Assembly (NCBI GenBank): GCA_002803225.1
Contig: NXFV01000915.1
Location: 1 to 19,773 of the forward strand
Source: Gamarada debralockiae
Lineage: Eukaryota; Ascomycota; Leotiomycetes; Helotiales; Hyphodiscaceae
Direction: 5' to 3'
Length of the DNA stretch: 19,773 bases
The translations under genes were made by a program, and so were the position numbers. This document shows, piece after piece, positions 8,531 to 18,211 of this stretch. Under the pieces are notes generated by a model. The model was given only the letters and a program-made list of their open reading frames with translations, had not been told where the DNA came from and made no database searches. The first letter of the stretch is position 1; each line of letters begins with the position of its first letter.

Positions 8531-10207
8531 ATGTCTAAAACTTCGATCCCGGCAAGTGTTGACTTTATCATCGTTGGTGGAGGTCTGGCAGGTTGCACCC
8601 TGGCGTCCCGACTTCATCAAGGCAATCCATCTCTGTCGATACTCATCATTGAAGCAGGGGCAGATCCAACTGGTCACCCTCTGACTTCTGCTCCGCTTGC
8701 TTCTTTCGCTGCCCACAACACTGATATCGATTGGGCATACACCACTGTCCCACAAGCCTCGCTCAACAATCGATCTATCTATTCGCCCGCAGGAAAAGCA
8801 CTGTCCGGTGGATCCGCTACTAATTATGGCACCTGGACTCGCGGCACTGCCGTGGACTATGATCACTGGGCCGAAGTAGTTGGCGATGTTCGATGGAGTT
8901 ACAGTGGCATGCTACCGTATTTCCGCAAGACCGAACACCATTATGACCCACAAGGCGACCCGACTCAACATGGGTTTGGAGGTCCTATCCATACAGCCAG
9001 CATCTCAGGAAGCAGTCCAAATCGCAAATATCCTCTGCGCGAGCCTCTTTTAGCAGCTTGGGAGAAGGTTGGAGTTCAGCGGATTCAAGATGGGAATGCG
9101 GGATCCCAGCTTGGTGTCGCCGAGATGATCGAGAACTGGCGTGATGGGAAGCGGCAAATGGCGCGCGATGCTTATGATCTTTCCGGAGTCCAAGTTTCGA
9201 CTGAAATACTTGTCCATCGCATTATCCTCGAAGAGAGGGCTGGCGAGCAAGTAGCGACTGGTGTGCAACTCGCAGATGGGACTGGTAGAATCATCTCGGC
9301 AAACAAGGAGGTCATTTTGTCAGCTGGAGCATATCGCACTCCGCAGATTCTCATGCTCTCTGGTATTGGGGCCAAAGAGGAGCTTTCGCGCCACGGAATA
9401 CCTCACGTCGTTGACTCTCCAGAGGTGGGTCGTAATTTCCACGATCACATGGCGCTGTGCCAATGGTGGAAAGTGAAGCACCCAGAACGGGGAGTTTCCA
9501 TTGGAACGCCACTGTGGACCGACCCGGCTTACTTTCTAGGCAAGCCATGCGACTGGATTGTCTTTTCGCAAACGCCCAAAGAGCAGTTGGAGGCAGCATT
9601 GCCTGTTTCAGGCATCTCCGCCATCTCCCGGAAGGCTCTCTTGGATCCCCAATGTTGCCATACCGAAACGCTTGTGGTTTATGTTCCTACTGGAAGATGG
9701 ACTGGTTTAACACTCCCAATGGATGGAACCTATATTTCATCTTGCGTATTAGGGATCATGCCGACCTCGCGCGGCACGATTAGCTTGGCTTCCTCCGATC
9801 CGGAAGATAACCCAGTACTTGATGCCAACTATTATGGTTCCGAAATAGATCGGATTATGCTGCGTAATGGCATACGACAAGTGACCAAGGTCTTTTTGGA
9901 TACACCCGAAGGACGAGACATGGTTGATGAGGAGGTCGTCCCTGAAGGCTGCGAGCCCTTCACCTTAGGGTCCACGGACGATGAGATTGATGCCAGAGTG
10001 AGGATGCTGGGAGGGTCTTTTTATCATCCTGCTGGCTCGGCTGCAATGGGGAAGGTTGTTGATGCCGACTTAAAAGTGTATGGTGTGAAGGGGCTGAGAA
10101 TCGTGGATGCTTCCGTGATCCCGGTGTCGATTGCAGGACACTATCAGGTGGCTGTTTATGCTACCGCGGAGCAGGCAGCGGATATCATCCTAGCGGCTTC
10201 CAAGTGA
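8531..10207 (+). CDS. GMC-family FAD-dependent oxidoreductase
   Basis: This intronless 558-residue protein has the FAD-binding fold at the N-terminus (G16-GGLAG21, with E41 of IIEAG ending the second strand). It also has a GMC signature-1 region (GKALSGGSATN), a complete signature 2 (SAGAYRTPQILMLSGIG) and both active-site residues: His499 in FYHPAGSAAMG and His537 in IAGHYQV. The family oxidises alcohols (choline, glucose, aryl alcohols and others), passing hydride to FAD; the substrate here is unknown. Length is normal for the family. No signal peptide is evident, so it is probably intracellular and perhaps a tailoring or catabolic enzyme rather than a secreted oxidase. The frame is open for 98 codons before ATG 8531, including ATG 8348, but FAD-binding homology begins just after 8531. 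It follows the C6 regulator on the same strand (459-bp gap) and may be its target. Confidence 0.93.
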   Translation: MSKTSIPASVDFIIVGGGLAGCTLASRLHQGNPSLSILIIEAGADPTGHPLTSAPLASFAAHNTDIDWAYTTVPQASLNNRSIYSPAGKALSGGSATNYGTWTRGTAVDYDHWAEVVGDVRWSYSGMLPYFRKTEHHYDPQGDPTQHGFGGPIHTASISGSSPNRKYPLREPLLAAWEKVGVQRIQDGNAGSQLGVAEMIENWRDGKRQMARDAYDLSGVQVSTEILVHRIILEERAGEQVATGVQLADGTGRIISANKEVILSAGAYRTPQILMLSGIGAKEELSRHGIPHVVDSPEVGRNFHDHMALCQWWKVKHPERGVSIGTPLWTDPAYFLGKPCDWIVFSQTPKEQLEAALPVSGISAISRKALLDPQCCHTETLVVYVPTGRWTGLTLPMDGTYISSCVLGIMPTSRGTISLASSDPEDNPVLDANYYGSEIDRIMLRNGIRQVTKVFLDTPEGRDMVDEEVVPEGCEPFTLGSTDDEIDARVRMLGGSFYHPAGSAAMGKVVDADLKVYGVKGLRIVDASVIPVSIAGHYQVAVYATAEQAADIILAASK

Positions 10208-10269
10208 TATCCTATTGTACGGAAATTGTTAACGATGTAGAACACTTTTCTCCTTTCCATATCCCATAT

Positions 10270-10440
10270 TCACTTTATTACGAATTCCTGTAGAACATAC
10301 AACCCTGATTCCAATCGAAGCATTGCTTCTCCTTCCATGAGGCCATAGACATAGGCTTTTCTCATCAAGACATATGTTGCCTCTCCTTCCTCAAAGTAAC
10401 GAGAACGCTGCAGGCCAAGAGAACACTAAGATCATTGGGC
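10270..10440 (-). pseudogene. Possible relic of a HET-domain (heterokaryon incompatibility) protein C-terminus
   Basis: One minus-strand frame ending at TGA (10270-10272) reads RYFEEGEATYVLMRKAYVYGLMEGEAM and finishes with LQEFVIK. The AYVYG-L-MEGEA string resembles the conserved C-terminal motif of fungal HET proteins (typically ...GEAYVHGIMDGEA), and a short EF-hydrophobic end is common there. Upstream in the same frame stops appear near 10430-10440, and only an unrecognised 36-codon frame (ATG at 10545) precedes them. It is a fragment at best, with no start or HET core. The call rests on a short motif seen by eye. Confidence 0.4.
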
Positions 10441-12385
10441 CGTACTTTTGAATGAACCAGCCTGAGTCTTTTTGATTTGGTTAAGACGAATTTTCTGCGG
10501 CTGGCGTATTCTGCGACCCTTGAAAAGAACTTTGTTGTACTGCATTTGTATTCGTGATTAAGAGTCGATACCGTCGAATTAAGTAATGAATTGTTGGTTG
10601 GAATTGCCTAATCGGATATAGCCTGTATTTGCCTTAATAACTTACTAAGCGCTTGACTCGTAAGATTGAGGACGTTATTGTAGCTAAGGGGATGTCTACT
10701 GTACATTGAAAGAAGGACTAGTGTAAGTCTATAATTAATGAAACATGGTTTATAAATAGCTTTAGTATTGGTTGAGTTGTGGTGGGGTTCGGGTAGGTGT
10801 GCGGCGAGTAATGCCGCAAGCTCTTAGCTTCTTGAAGCGTCGCGGTCGCGTTCAGAACTTCTCGACGTTGAGCATTTCAACGCCCAACTTCAGAACGTGA
10901 TGGCTTTCGCATTTGTGGATCAGAGGACTAGAGTGCTCGTGTAAGTTATTCCACCCTTTGATCCTGGGAGGACATGATCACATTTATCTCATTTGATCTC
11001 AATCATAGTACAAAGCCACCTACTATTTCCCTCTGCTCTACATGGAAGTTGCTAAATTATACATTTAGGGTGGTCCCTCCTCATGAGAGTCTAATCCCAC
11101 TGCCGACTGCTCCTACCTACTTCGATCCTAAAACAATTCGAAATCCATAATTGGTAACTACATACTGGGAGGACCTATTTCCAGCGATGGTCTACAAGTA
11201 CTTCGCGGAACGAGATAACGCATCCACAACACACCAAAATCAGTCGAGTATCGAGTTGCTCAAGATGTTTACGGCCAACATACATGGCCGGTGTGCGTTC
11301 GATAGATGCTCCCTATTCAGCAACCGTCGGAACATTGAGTGGCAGGCGCTTCAGCTCCCAATCGATGCGAGCCGGTTCACGGGCAAAGTTCAGAGGAGTG
11401 AGCACTCCAGCAAACTTATCGAACAGCGATCTGTTCCTTGCCTTCCCTCACCGTTATCTCAGGGCTGTGTTGGTGCAGGGAAATCTTTGGCTTTCAAGGA
11501 ATGGCTCATGGGCACAAGACAGGTATTCCCTCGTCAGGGTATGGTTCTTGAAGAGTCCTCCGATGGTTATAGAACAAAACCATTTCAGAATGCAACCCTG
11601 CAAGATGGAACTGCTGTCGGATTTGTCGGATTCACAAATCGGAGTTGAGAGCCGAGCCAAGAACCATTCATAGAGATTGCCATTGAACTGGAAGTTGCTA
11701 GTCCCTGGTTGAGGGCAATCTTGAGGCTGAGAATTCTTCACTCTGCAAGTCGCACTACAGTCTCGCAATGCTTTTTAAGTTATTGAAATCTAGACTGCAG
11801 TACTGCGAATGGAATCGGTCACGAATCTTAATCCTTGTATGAGATTCGTGCATGTGGCAAGGTCAAATTCCTCGGGGTGACTCGCTTAATATCAATACCA
11901 GGTCCTTCTTTTAGCCTGCCCCCTTTTCCCGGCTTCTCCCATTCTTCCAGCCGTTTCATCGGCTCCAGAAAATAATAAGGTTTCGCAAACCCCAGGTTTG
12001 AAGCAGTGCGACATGTGGGGAAAGGGCGCAACAAGAACATTCAGAACTTGGCGCTGGGGAAGAAAAACTCGGCATCCTCAAACCCCAGACTCAGTGTGAT
12101 GGAGAGCACGCACTAGCATTGGACGGGAACTGTTATGACACCTGACCATATTAATCTGTTCCCATACCTGATGTTAACTCGCTTTTCGGTACCCCGGAGA
12201 TCTCGACCGCAAATTTCATGGTTCGGAGTGACCACATGGCACTAAATAGATTGGCATCTATATTAAACAAAGCTTGTTTCTCCATCCTCCATCACGCCCT
12301 TTCTTCCTTTTTCATATCCGTCGGAACGTAGTGGCCGATATCCATCCTCAGCTACTATGCTTACCTCAAGCATCTCTTTTCAATG
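10441..12385. other. Long stretch without a supported gene
   Basis: About 10560-10800 is AT-rich with no signal. From 11175 to about 11640 the minus strand has longer coding-like frames (for example 11423 down to 11175, with a single internal stop), but I recognise no family and there are stops and a frame change; this may be a decayed gene. The overlapping plus-strand frame with an ATG at 11284 (129 codons) is equally unrecognised. Near the right end, GTGGGG (12015), CTGGGG (12054) and CCCCGG (12192) match the fungal CreA consensus SYGGRG on one strand or the other and may belong to the AA9 promoter. Confidence 0.4.
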
Positions 12386-12449
12386 ATTGGTAATTGGCCC
12401 CCGAGTGCGTAGTGTGATTGGTTTCACGATTGGTACGAAGAGGAATTGG
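12386..12449 (-). promoter_or_regulatory. Cluster of five inverted CCAAT boxes upstream of the AA9 gene
   Basis: ATTGG (CCAAT on the minus strand) occurs at 12386, 12393, 12417, 12429 and 12445, five copies within 64 bp and 159-222 bp before the AA9 start. CCAAT is the binding core of the fungal Hap2/3/5 (AnCF) complex, which is known to act on several cellulase promoters. That it acts here is inference from density and position. Confidence 0.5.
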
Positions 12450-12508
12450 TGGATAATGTGGAGGACAGATAGATTGCCTTGGGAACAGAGTTGTTCCTGA
12501 TTAAACCC

Positions 12509-12515
12509 TATATAG
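12509..12515 (+). promoter_or_regulatory. TATA box of the AA9 gene
   Basis: TATATAG lies about 95 bp upstream of ATG 12608, the usual distance for a strongly regulated fungal gene. Confidence 0.6.
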
Positions 12516-12607
12516 ACCAGACGCAATCCGCCGATTGCATTCTTATCTGGTTTGCTTGACCTTGCGACTCTTATCTTTAATCACCATTTTTGACTCTTTC
12601 TCTCACC

Positions 12608-14352
12608 ATGAAGTTCCAAGACACCTTGTCGCTGGCGGCAGTACTTAGTGTTGCATCAGCGCACTCAATTTTTTGCATGTTTGAGGTCGAGGGAACGACT
12701 TATCGTGAGTTACAATTTGATCGCAGAGAACGAGGAACTTGCATTGATAGGCTTATAGCTGTCAGTTATGGAATTCGGGACCCGAGTTATGATGGAGTAA
12801 GAACTGCGATATTTGCCGTGGAGATAGCAAGATAATTGACGTAATTGACAGCCCATCAACGATGTTACTACTGATTACATGGCGTGCAAGTACGTATTTG
12901 TTCAAGTACTTCATATATTCTGCTAATGATATCACAGTGGCGGACCCAATCCAACAACCAATTCGTCAGATATTATCACTGTTAAGGCGGGAGACACCAT
13001 CAATGCTATATGGAGACACACTTTGACCAGTCAGTCCCCTGATACCAATTGGATTGGCTCATCGGAGATCACTATTAATCTCTTCAACTAGGCACCGAGG
13101 AAAACGACTCCGTCTATGTCATTGATCCTAGTCACAAGGTAACACAATCCAGAACTTTACGCGAGTATATCTGATCATTCAAAGGGCCCTACCTTGGCGT
13201 ACATGAAAGCAACAACGGATGCATTGACGGATTCTGGAATAGGAAGTGGATGGTTCAAAATCCAGGAAGCTGGGTTGACAAATGTTGCCAGTCAGATTCC
13301 CCTCCACCCGATCTCCCAACGCTCTTCATAGGTGATTCTAAATTTCTTTTCTCAATAGCTCAAGATTGGGCCACGACGGATCTCATCGCGAACCAAGGAA
13401 ATCAGTCCATTACAATCCCCAGTTGCATTGCGAATGGCCAGTATCTACTTCGGGCTGAACTGATTGCCTTGCACGCAGGTAAGTGTTCACTGACAAGTGC
13501 AACCGATGGCACTGAAAAATTTTCAGCCGAGGCCAGTTTGGGTGCACAATTCTATGTAAGCTTTGCGGACACTGCCAACTACGCAATTGCTGACCCTAAA
13601 GTAGATGGAATGTGCCCAGATAAGCGTGACAGGTGGTACTGGAACCGTTACTCCGTCGGCAGTATCATTCCCAGGAGCATATGGGGTTTGTCTTCTACTG
13701 ACTGGTTAATTACAGTCACTGACCGCATCCATACAGCAAAACGACCCCGGGATTCTCATTAATATCTACCAAACCCTTACAACAGTATGTTCAAATAAAG
13801 GATAGGACGAAGAAACCCCTTTCCCTACTATGGCCATACTTACGATTTATACTCCAGGCTCCAGCTTTAATGGGAGGCTCAGGAGCAGGAATATATCTCG
13901 GAACGAACTACTCCTCGTTTGGGGCTTTTCCCTATCCCGATTGAGCAGTGCTAACTCTAAAAATTTCACAGTACGTGATTCCAGGGCCTACTCAATTCGC
14001 CTGCGGAGGCTCTAATCCAACTACGGCGGCTACAACAGCAAAGGCTACTTCTACGACGTTGACCACAAGCGTGAAATCTTCAACCACGACTACGTCAACC
14101 ACTGCGACAACTTCGACTTCTAGCGGCACAGGCTCAGCATTGTACGGGCAGTGTGGTGGAATTGGGTGAGTGTTTGCTTATGGTACTGGAATGGACGGAA
14201 GTAACAAGAGCTGATTGTTCTAAGGTGGACTGGACCGACCACTTGTGCCAGCGGAACTTGCACGTATTCCAGCGCATACTACAGTGAGTGAGTCCCCTAC
14301 AGTGCCAAGTTGTAGCTGACGTAGCGATTCAGGCCAATGTTTACCGGCATGA
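12608..14352 (+). CDS. AA9 lytic polysaccharide monooxygenase with Ser/Thr linker and CBM1
   Basis: Thirteen exons: 12608-12704, 12759-12796, 12852-12889, 12938-13029, 13092-13138, 13185-13290, 13359-13478, 13527-13555, 13605-13685, 13737-13784, 13972-14165, 14225-14283, 14333-14352. They join in frame into 322 residues; every intron is GT-AG and most show CTNAY-like branch sites. A signal peptide (1-18, ending ASA) leaves His19 as the mature N-terminus, the first ligand of the copper histidine brace. His85 (IWRHTLT) is the second and Tyr189 (QFY) the axial residue, with His178 and Gln187 as the second-sphere pair. Cys57 (ACNGG) and Cys162 (IPSC) form the conserved pair. Family landmarks [35 protein letters not shown] and [10 protein letters not shown] are present. 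A Thr/Ser-rich linker (about 247-286) leads to a complete CBM1 (290-322, [11 protein letters not shown]...YYSQCLPA). The predicted role is secreted oxidative cleavage of cellulose with a C-terminal cellulose anchor. Nothing suggests inactivation. Confidence 0.95.
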
Positions 14353-15288
14353 GATCGATGGACTTGACCGCAGAGGTTGTGGAAAGGTGGAGATGAAATT
14401 GATGGGAGGGTGAATATGAGTTGCAAATTTCTCTCGACGAAATAAGAGTGTCAAATATTTTGTCTGTTCAATCCACTGTACATATTCAATTCGAGCTCGA
14501 TCAAACGCAGTCATTTCGATCGCTTCCTACATTTTGGCCGTCTCTTCTTCCTTTGTCCTATGAGCCCACATCGCCTTCGGCACAGCTCTTCTCTTTTGAG
14601 CGCTTCGATCGGAGCACGAGCTTCTTACTGGCCGCCACTACCCTGCAGCCGGCATTTGTTGAGGGTGGTCAAATTCCCCACATCCCGCCGTTCCCTGTCC
14701 TCGGCAGGCATTTCGGATCGTTCCTACCGAAATCTTTGGTCATTTATCCATTCCAAAAGATTTCATGGCATTACGCGATAGTGGATTGCAAGTATTTACA
14801 AAGTCCAAAGCTATATTCTCTCGTTCTCGACCTCTCCATTTCTTTCCCTTGTGTACATCTGCTTGGCATAAAAAGCCCCAAAAATTGTCGAGCTCCAAAA
14901 AAGGAAGGTACCTCTACATCTCGACTTCTAGCATCCACTTCCGGCTGCCGGCATGACGCGGTGGAATGTCCACTTCGAAGGAAGAGCAGCAGAGAAGACC
15001 TATGAAAGACACTAAGAAGACATGTGCGAAGTCGCCAAGATGCCATTCGCATGTCAGTTTCGCTTCGAATAGGGTTATGGAGACCCTTGAAAGATAAGTC
15101 ATGTAGAACTTTGCGCTAGATGGGAATCATGGCAAATGATTGCGAAGAACCCACGTGCTCTAAACATAACTCTCTAGACATTCAAAATTAGAAATATAAA
15201 GATCAAATATCTTCCTCTCATGAAAGATATGATATTGTTTCATCTAGCATTGACATTTCCTCTTGCTTTTCCTCAATACGAAGCCAAA
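14353..15288. other. Intergenic region with the phosphatase-like gene's promoter
   Basis: A stop-free plus-strand stretch of 194 codons (14421-15005) has no ATG and no recognisable domain, so it is not called. TATAAA at 15195-15200 lies about 90 bp before the preferred start at 15289. ATGs at 15220 and 15229 are in frame with the downstream gene but sit only 20-35 bp after the TATA box, at or before the expected transcription start. Confidence 0.5.
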
Positions 15289-15993
15289 ATGCAGTTCTCT
15301 TTTCTCCTTCCTATCTTGGCCACCCTGGCCTCCGCGCAACAGACTGTGTACCTCATTCGTCACGGTGAGAAGCCATCAGATGGTGGAGATGGACTCTCAC
15401 CTCAAGGAATGCAGCGTGCGCAATGCCTTCAAAACGTCTTCGGAGCGTCTTCTGGATATAACATCGGCTACATCATTGCTGAGCAACCAAAGTCAAGTCA
15501 GTCCGCGTCCTTTTGTATTCATTCTCTCCCAGCCTTTATGTATGATAGATCCTTGATATCGAATCAGCAAAGCTAATAAGATGGAAATTATAGGTGGAAA
15601 GCGCGCCCGACCTTTGATGACCGTCCAGCCCCTAGCCAGCGATCTTGGCCTCACTGTCGATACGTCTTGCGACCGCGACAACCAAGACTGCGTCGCTGAC
15701 TTGATTCAAAACTATGATGACAGTGGAGCTGGACAGAACATCTTGATCTGCTGGGAGCATGGCCAGCTGACGAATATCGCTGAGGCTTTGGGTGACAATA
15801 ACGCTCCCGGATACCCTGATGATTCGTAAGTTTCTCTACTCGAACTGTTTTTCTCTCCATCTATGAAGCAAATATTGCCCGAAAAGAGTGAAGCTGATGA
15901 TTCGCCAGGTACAACATCATTTGGACTGATCCTTCCCCATATAACACGATCACCTCTGAGACTAGCGAGAACTGTCCTGGACTTGACAACTGA
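15289..15993 (+). CDS. Small secreted histidine-phosphatase (phosphoglycerate-mutase-like) protein
   Basis: Three exons, 15289-15496, 15594-15825 and 15909-15993, give 174 residues; introns of 97 and 83 nt have GTCAGT/GTAAGT donors and GCTAAT/GCTGAT branch sites. Residues 1-16 form a clear signal peptide (MQFSFLLPIL then ATLASA) and the mature protein opens QQTVYLIRHGEKP. The RHGE motif (Arg24, His25) carries the phospho-accepting His of the histidine phosphatase superfamily, and ICWEHGQ supplies the second catalytic His125. Four Cys in the mature C-terminal half (95, 102, 122, 169) plus Cys46 could allow disulfides. It is shorter than glycolytic phosphoglycerate mutase and secreted, so a glycolytic role is unlikely; the substrate is unknown. 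An in-frame ATG at 15220 would add 23 residues, but the TATA box at 15195 favours 15289. It lies downstream of the AA9 gene on the same strand, 936 bp away. Confidence 0.9.
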
Positions 15994-16858
15994 GAGGCTG
16001 TGGGTATCTCTCTGCGATCTGCTTGAAACAAGTTGAAAGAGGAGAGGAGACGTCGGCAAGATGTATAAAATGTATAGAAACTATAGATTAGGAAATGAGC
16101 GACTTGAAAGGAGCACTTGCATCAATTTCCAGCTTCACCTTGCACAGTGATCGAAGTTCAGAAAGGATAAGCTCCGCTATACCGAGGCTCTTCAAGTACA
16201 TGAAAGTGCCTGACCCTCGAGGGAAAGAAAACAAAGGTGGGACATGATTCATCCAATCAAGCACTTTGCGTGCTCCAAGCAATTGTTTCCTAAGAAGCGT
16301 CGGAGGACAGGGCGTTCGTGGCTGAGAAGGGATTGGGGCTCACCGCCTTCGTCTTGCACTTTCTCATTCGGGATTTTCTGCCATTCTGGCCAACCTCTTC
16401 TTTGCTCGCCACTTTTCTGTACTTGACTAGTGCTGTACATGAAAATGATACAAGCTGAACAGCATGCCATTCGGGATCATTTCAAAGTACAAGTTGTACT
16501 CATATTACTCATTGTATAAGCTCTGGGATCACACCCTGTCACTTAAGGTTGCCTTTAGAGGACGTCCTGTCTGCCAACGGCGCGTGAGTTACGCGACACA
16601 ATGTCGCGGGAAGTGACGAAGTCTGAGGCGATGATGCCCATACTTGCAAAAACTCAAGTCTCATTTCTATTTTTGACAGTTTCATTGAAAGCCTCAAGGC
16701 CAAGTTGACACTACTTCGCCTTATCTTGCGCCCGTGAGTGGGGAAGTTGTTCCCGTCCATCACTTTTCTTGTCAAGGAGACGGCTTTCCCTATATATGCT
16801 TCCCCAAATCTCCTATTTTCCTATATTCGAAACTCCCCAATCTATACCAAAACACAAA
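15994..16858. other. Intergenic region upstream of the amidase pseudogene
   Basis: No supported gene. A minus-strand frame of about 55 codons from an ATG (ending near 16088) has coding-like composition but no recognisable motif or partner exon. The right part is the promoter of the amidase relic. Confidence 0.4.
16791..16797 (+). promoter_or_regulatory. TATA box retained upstream of the amidase pseudogene
   Basis: TATATAT lies 62 bp before ATG 16859, so the pseudogene still has a plausible core promoter. Confidence 0.5.
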
Positions 16859-17773
16859 ATGGCTACCGAAGAAGTCTCATGGAAGGACAAAGTATCCAAG
16901 AAGAGGGCAGCTCAACTTGAATGTATTCCCGAAGCCTGGCGTCTTCCCGCATCCGATCTCAAAGGTCTGAGCTCTGACGCCAACGCGCTGGCGCTTGAGA
17001 TAGCCTCAAAGTATAATGTGGTTGCTCTGTCGGAAAAGTTGAGAGCAGATAACCTAACTGCTGTGGCGGTTGCTACAGCGATTTGCAAACGTGCTACTAT
17101 CGCACACCAGGCAGTACGAATTCCAGTGTCCCGACCGTTCAATCTGTACTGATTATCCAACTTAGATCAATTGTCTCACTGAGATATCCTTCGACAAAGT
17201 ACTTGTCAGAGCAAAATATCTGGATGGATACTTTGAACGAGAGAAAAAGCCTCTCGGGCCTCTTCACGGCGTACCGATCAGTTTAAAGGTTAATTGCCTC
17301 GTCTCGTTATATAATAAATTCATTAATGAAATATAGGATTCCTTCCATATCGTCGGAAGAGAGTCGACCCTGGGTTACGTCTCTTTCATTGGAAAGACCA
17401 GCCCTTCTCAAGATGCACCCCCTTGCGAAAACCTTGCTCGATCTCGGGGCTGTGTTGTATGTCAAGGTTAACATTCCTCAAACTATTATGGTATTGTATC
17501 TCTTGCTGTTAGCGATTAACTATTGACTGGCCTTGAACAGACCGCGGACTCTGACAACAATATGTTTGGCCGACTGCCAAGTCCTCACAAACTCTCTTTG
17601 ACTGCAGGCTGCAGTAGTGGTGATGAAGAAGCTCTGGTGGCCATGCGGGCTCCATCCTCGGAGTGGGGACTGGCATTGGAGGCTCTATCCGTACTCCAGC
17701 TCTCTGCTGCGGAACATACGGGTTCAACCCTTCTTCGAATAGAATTCCATATGGAGGACAGCAAGCTATCTAG
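16859..17773 (+). pseudogene. AmdS-type amidase pseudogene: two frameshifts, C-terminal half missing
   Basis: Exon 1 (16859-17113) encodes the family N-terminus (IPEAWRLP, ICKRATIAHQ). Introns 17114-17165, 17289-17336 and 17491-17540 keep GT-AG ends. Exon 2 (17166-17288) gives NCLTEISFDK and PLGPLHGVPISLK; exon 3 continues DSFHIVG and GYVSFIG. An extra C in the C5 run at 17418-17422 then shifts the frame. The true frame resumes as LLDLGAVLYVKVNIPQ and, after intron 3, TADSDNNMFGR and LTAGCSSGDE. A missing G at 17647-17649 shifts it again into GTGIGGSIRTPALCCGTYGF and RIPYGGQQ, where homology ends (TAG 17771-17773). Functional amidase-signature enzymes of this type are about 550 residues; only the first half remains. 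The Ser-cisSer-Lys triad codons survive, though the GGSSGG loop has become GCSSGD. These enzymes hydrolyse amides such as acetamide to acid and ammonia. Intact splice sites suggest recent loss. Confidence 0.93.
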
Positions 17774-18211
17774 TCTAATAGTTCTAAAGCTATATATTAT
17801 CTATCATCGTTAAATATCGCCATATAGAGTAAGTCTACTCAGTCCATCGTAGCCTTTTATACTTTCTCTACCTAATTCAGAGTGATTTTGGAATCGTAAT
17901 GCCGCTATAACTTTGGCATGAACTGGATGTCCTGAATACAATATAACGACGTCTCCTTGGAGAGCGGACGAGCGTGCAGATGTTCGAGGTTCGATGGGGA
18001 ATGTAGAGAAGGTTGCTGAGAGAGGAGCGGTATTGGAGGAAGTTACATTGCTCTAGAGGAGAAGGTAAAGCGATCGTGGCAGGTTAAAGGAAGACCTGGC
18101 ATTGATAGTAAGCAAGTCACCCAACGTGCAGTGAAGAAGCGTCACTTGGAGATAAATTCAAAATCTGATGATTTCTACAGACAGAAGTTAATTCAGCCTC
18201 GTTTCGTCGCC
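17774..18211. other. Noncoding flank between the amidase relic and the thioredoxin-PITH gene
   Basis: The sequence turns AT-rich right after the amidase break point (17766-17830). I see no continuation of the amidase C-terminal half in any frame and no other gene. The right part is the 3' flank of the thioredoxin-PITH gene. Confidence 0.45.

Noticed and set aside
14421..15005. Stop-free plus-strand frame of 194 codons after the AA9 gene
   Set aside because: It begins at a TTG and has no ATG at all, no domain and no splice support; overlapping frames on both strands look equally random.
16088..16282. Minus-strand frame of 64 codons
   Set aside because: The start is not ATG (first ATG leaves about 55 codons), there is no motif, and no partner exon could be joined convincingly.
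17940..18130. Possible C-terminal remnant of the amidase
   Set aside because: No frame carries recognisable amidase C-terminal motifs; stops are frequent.
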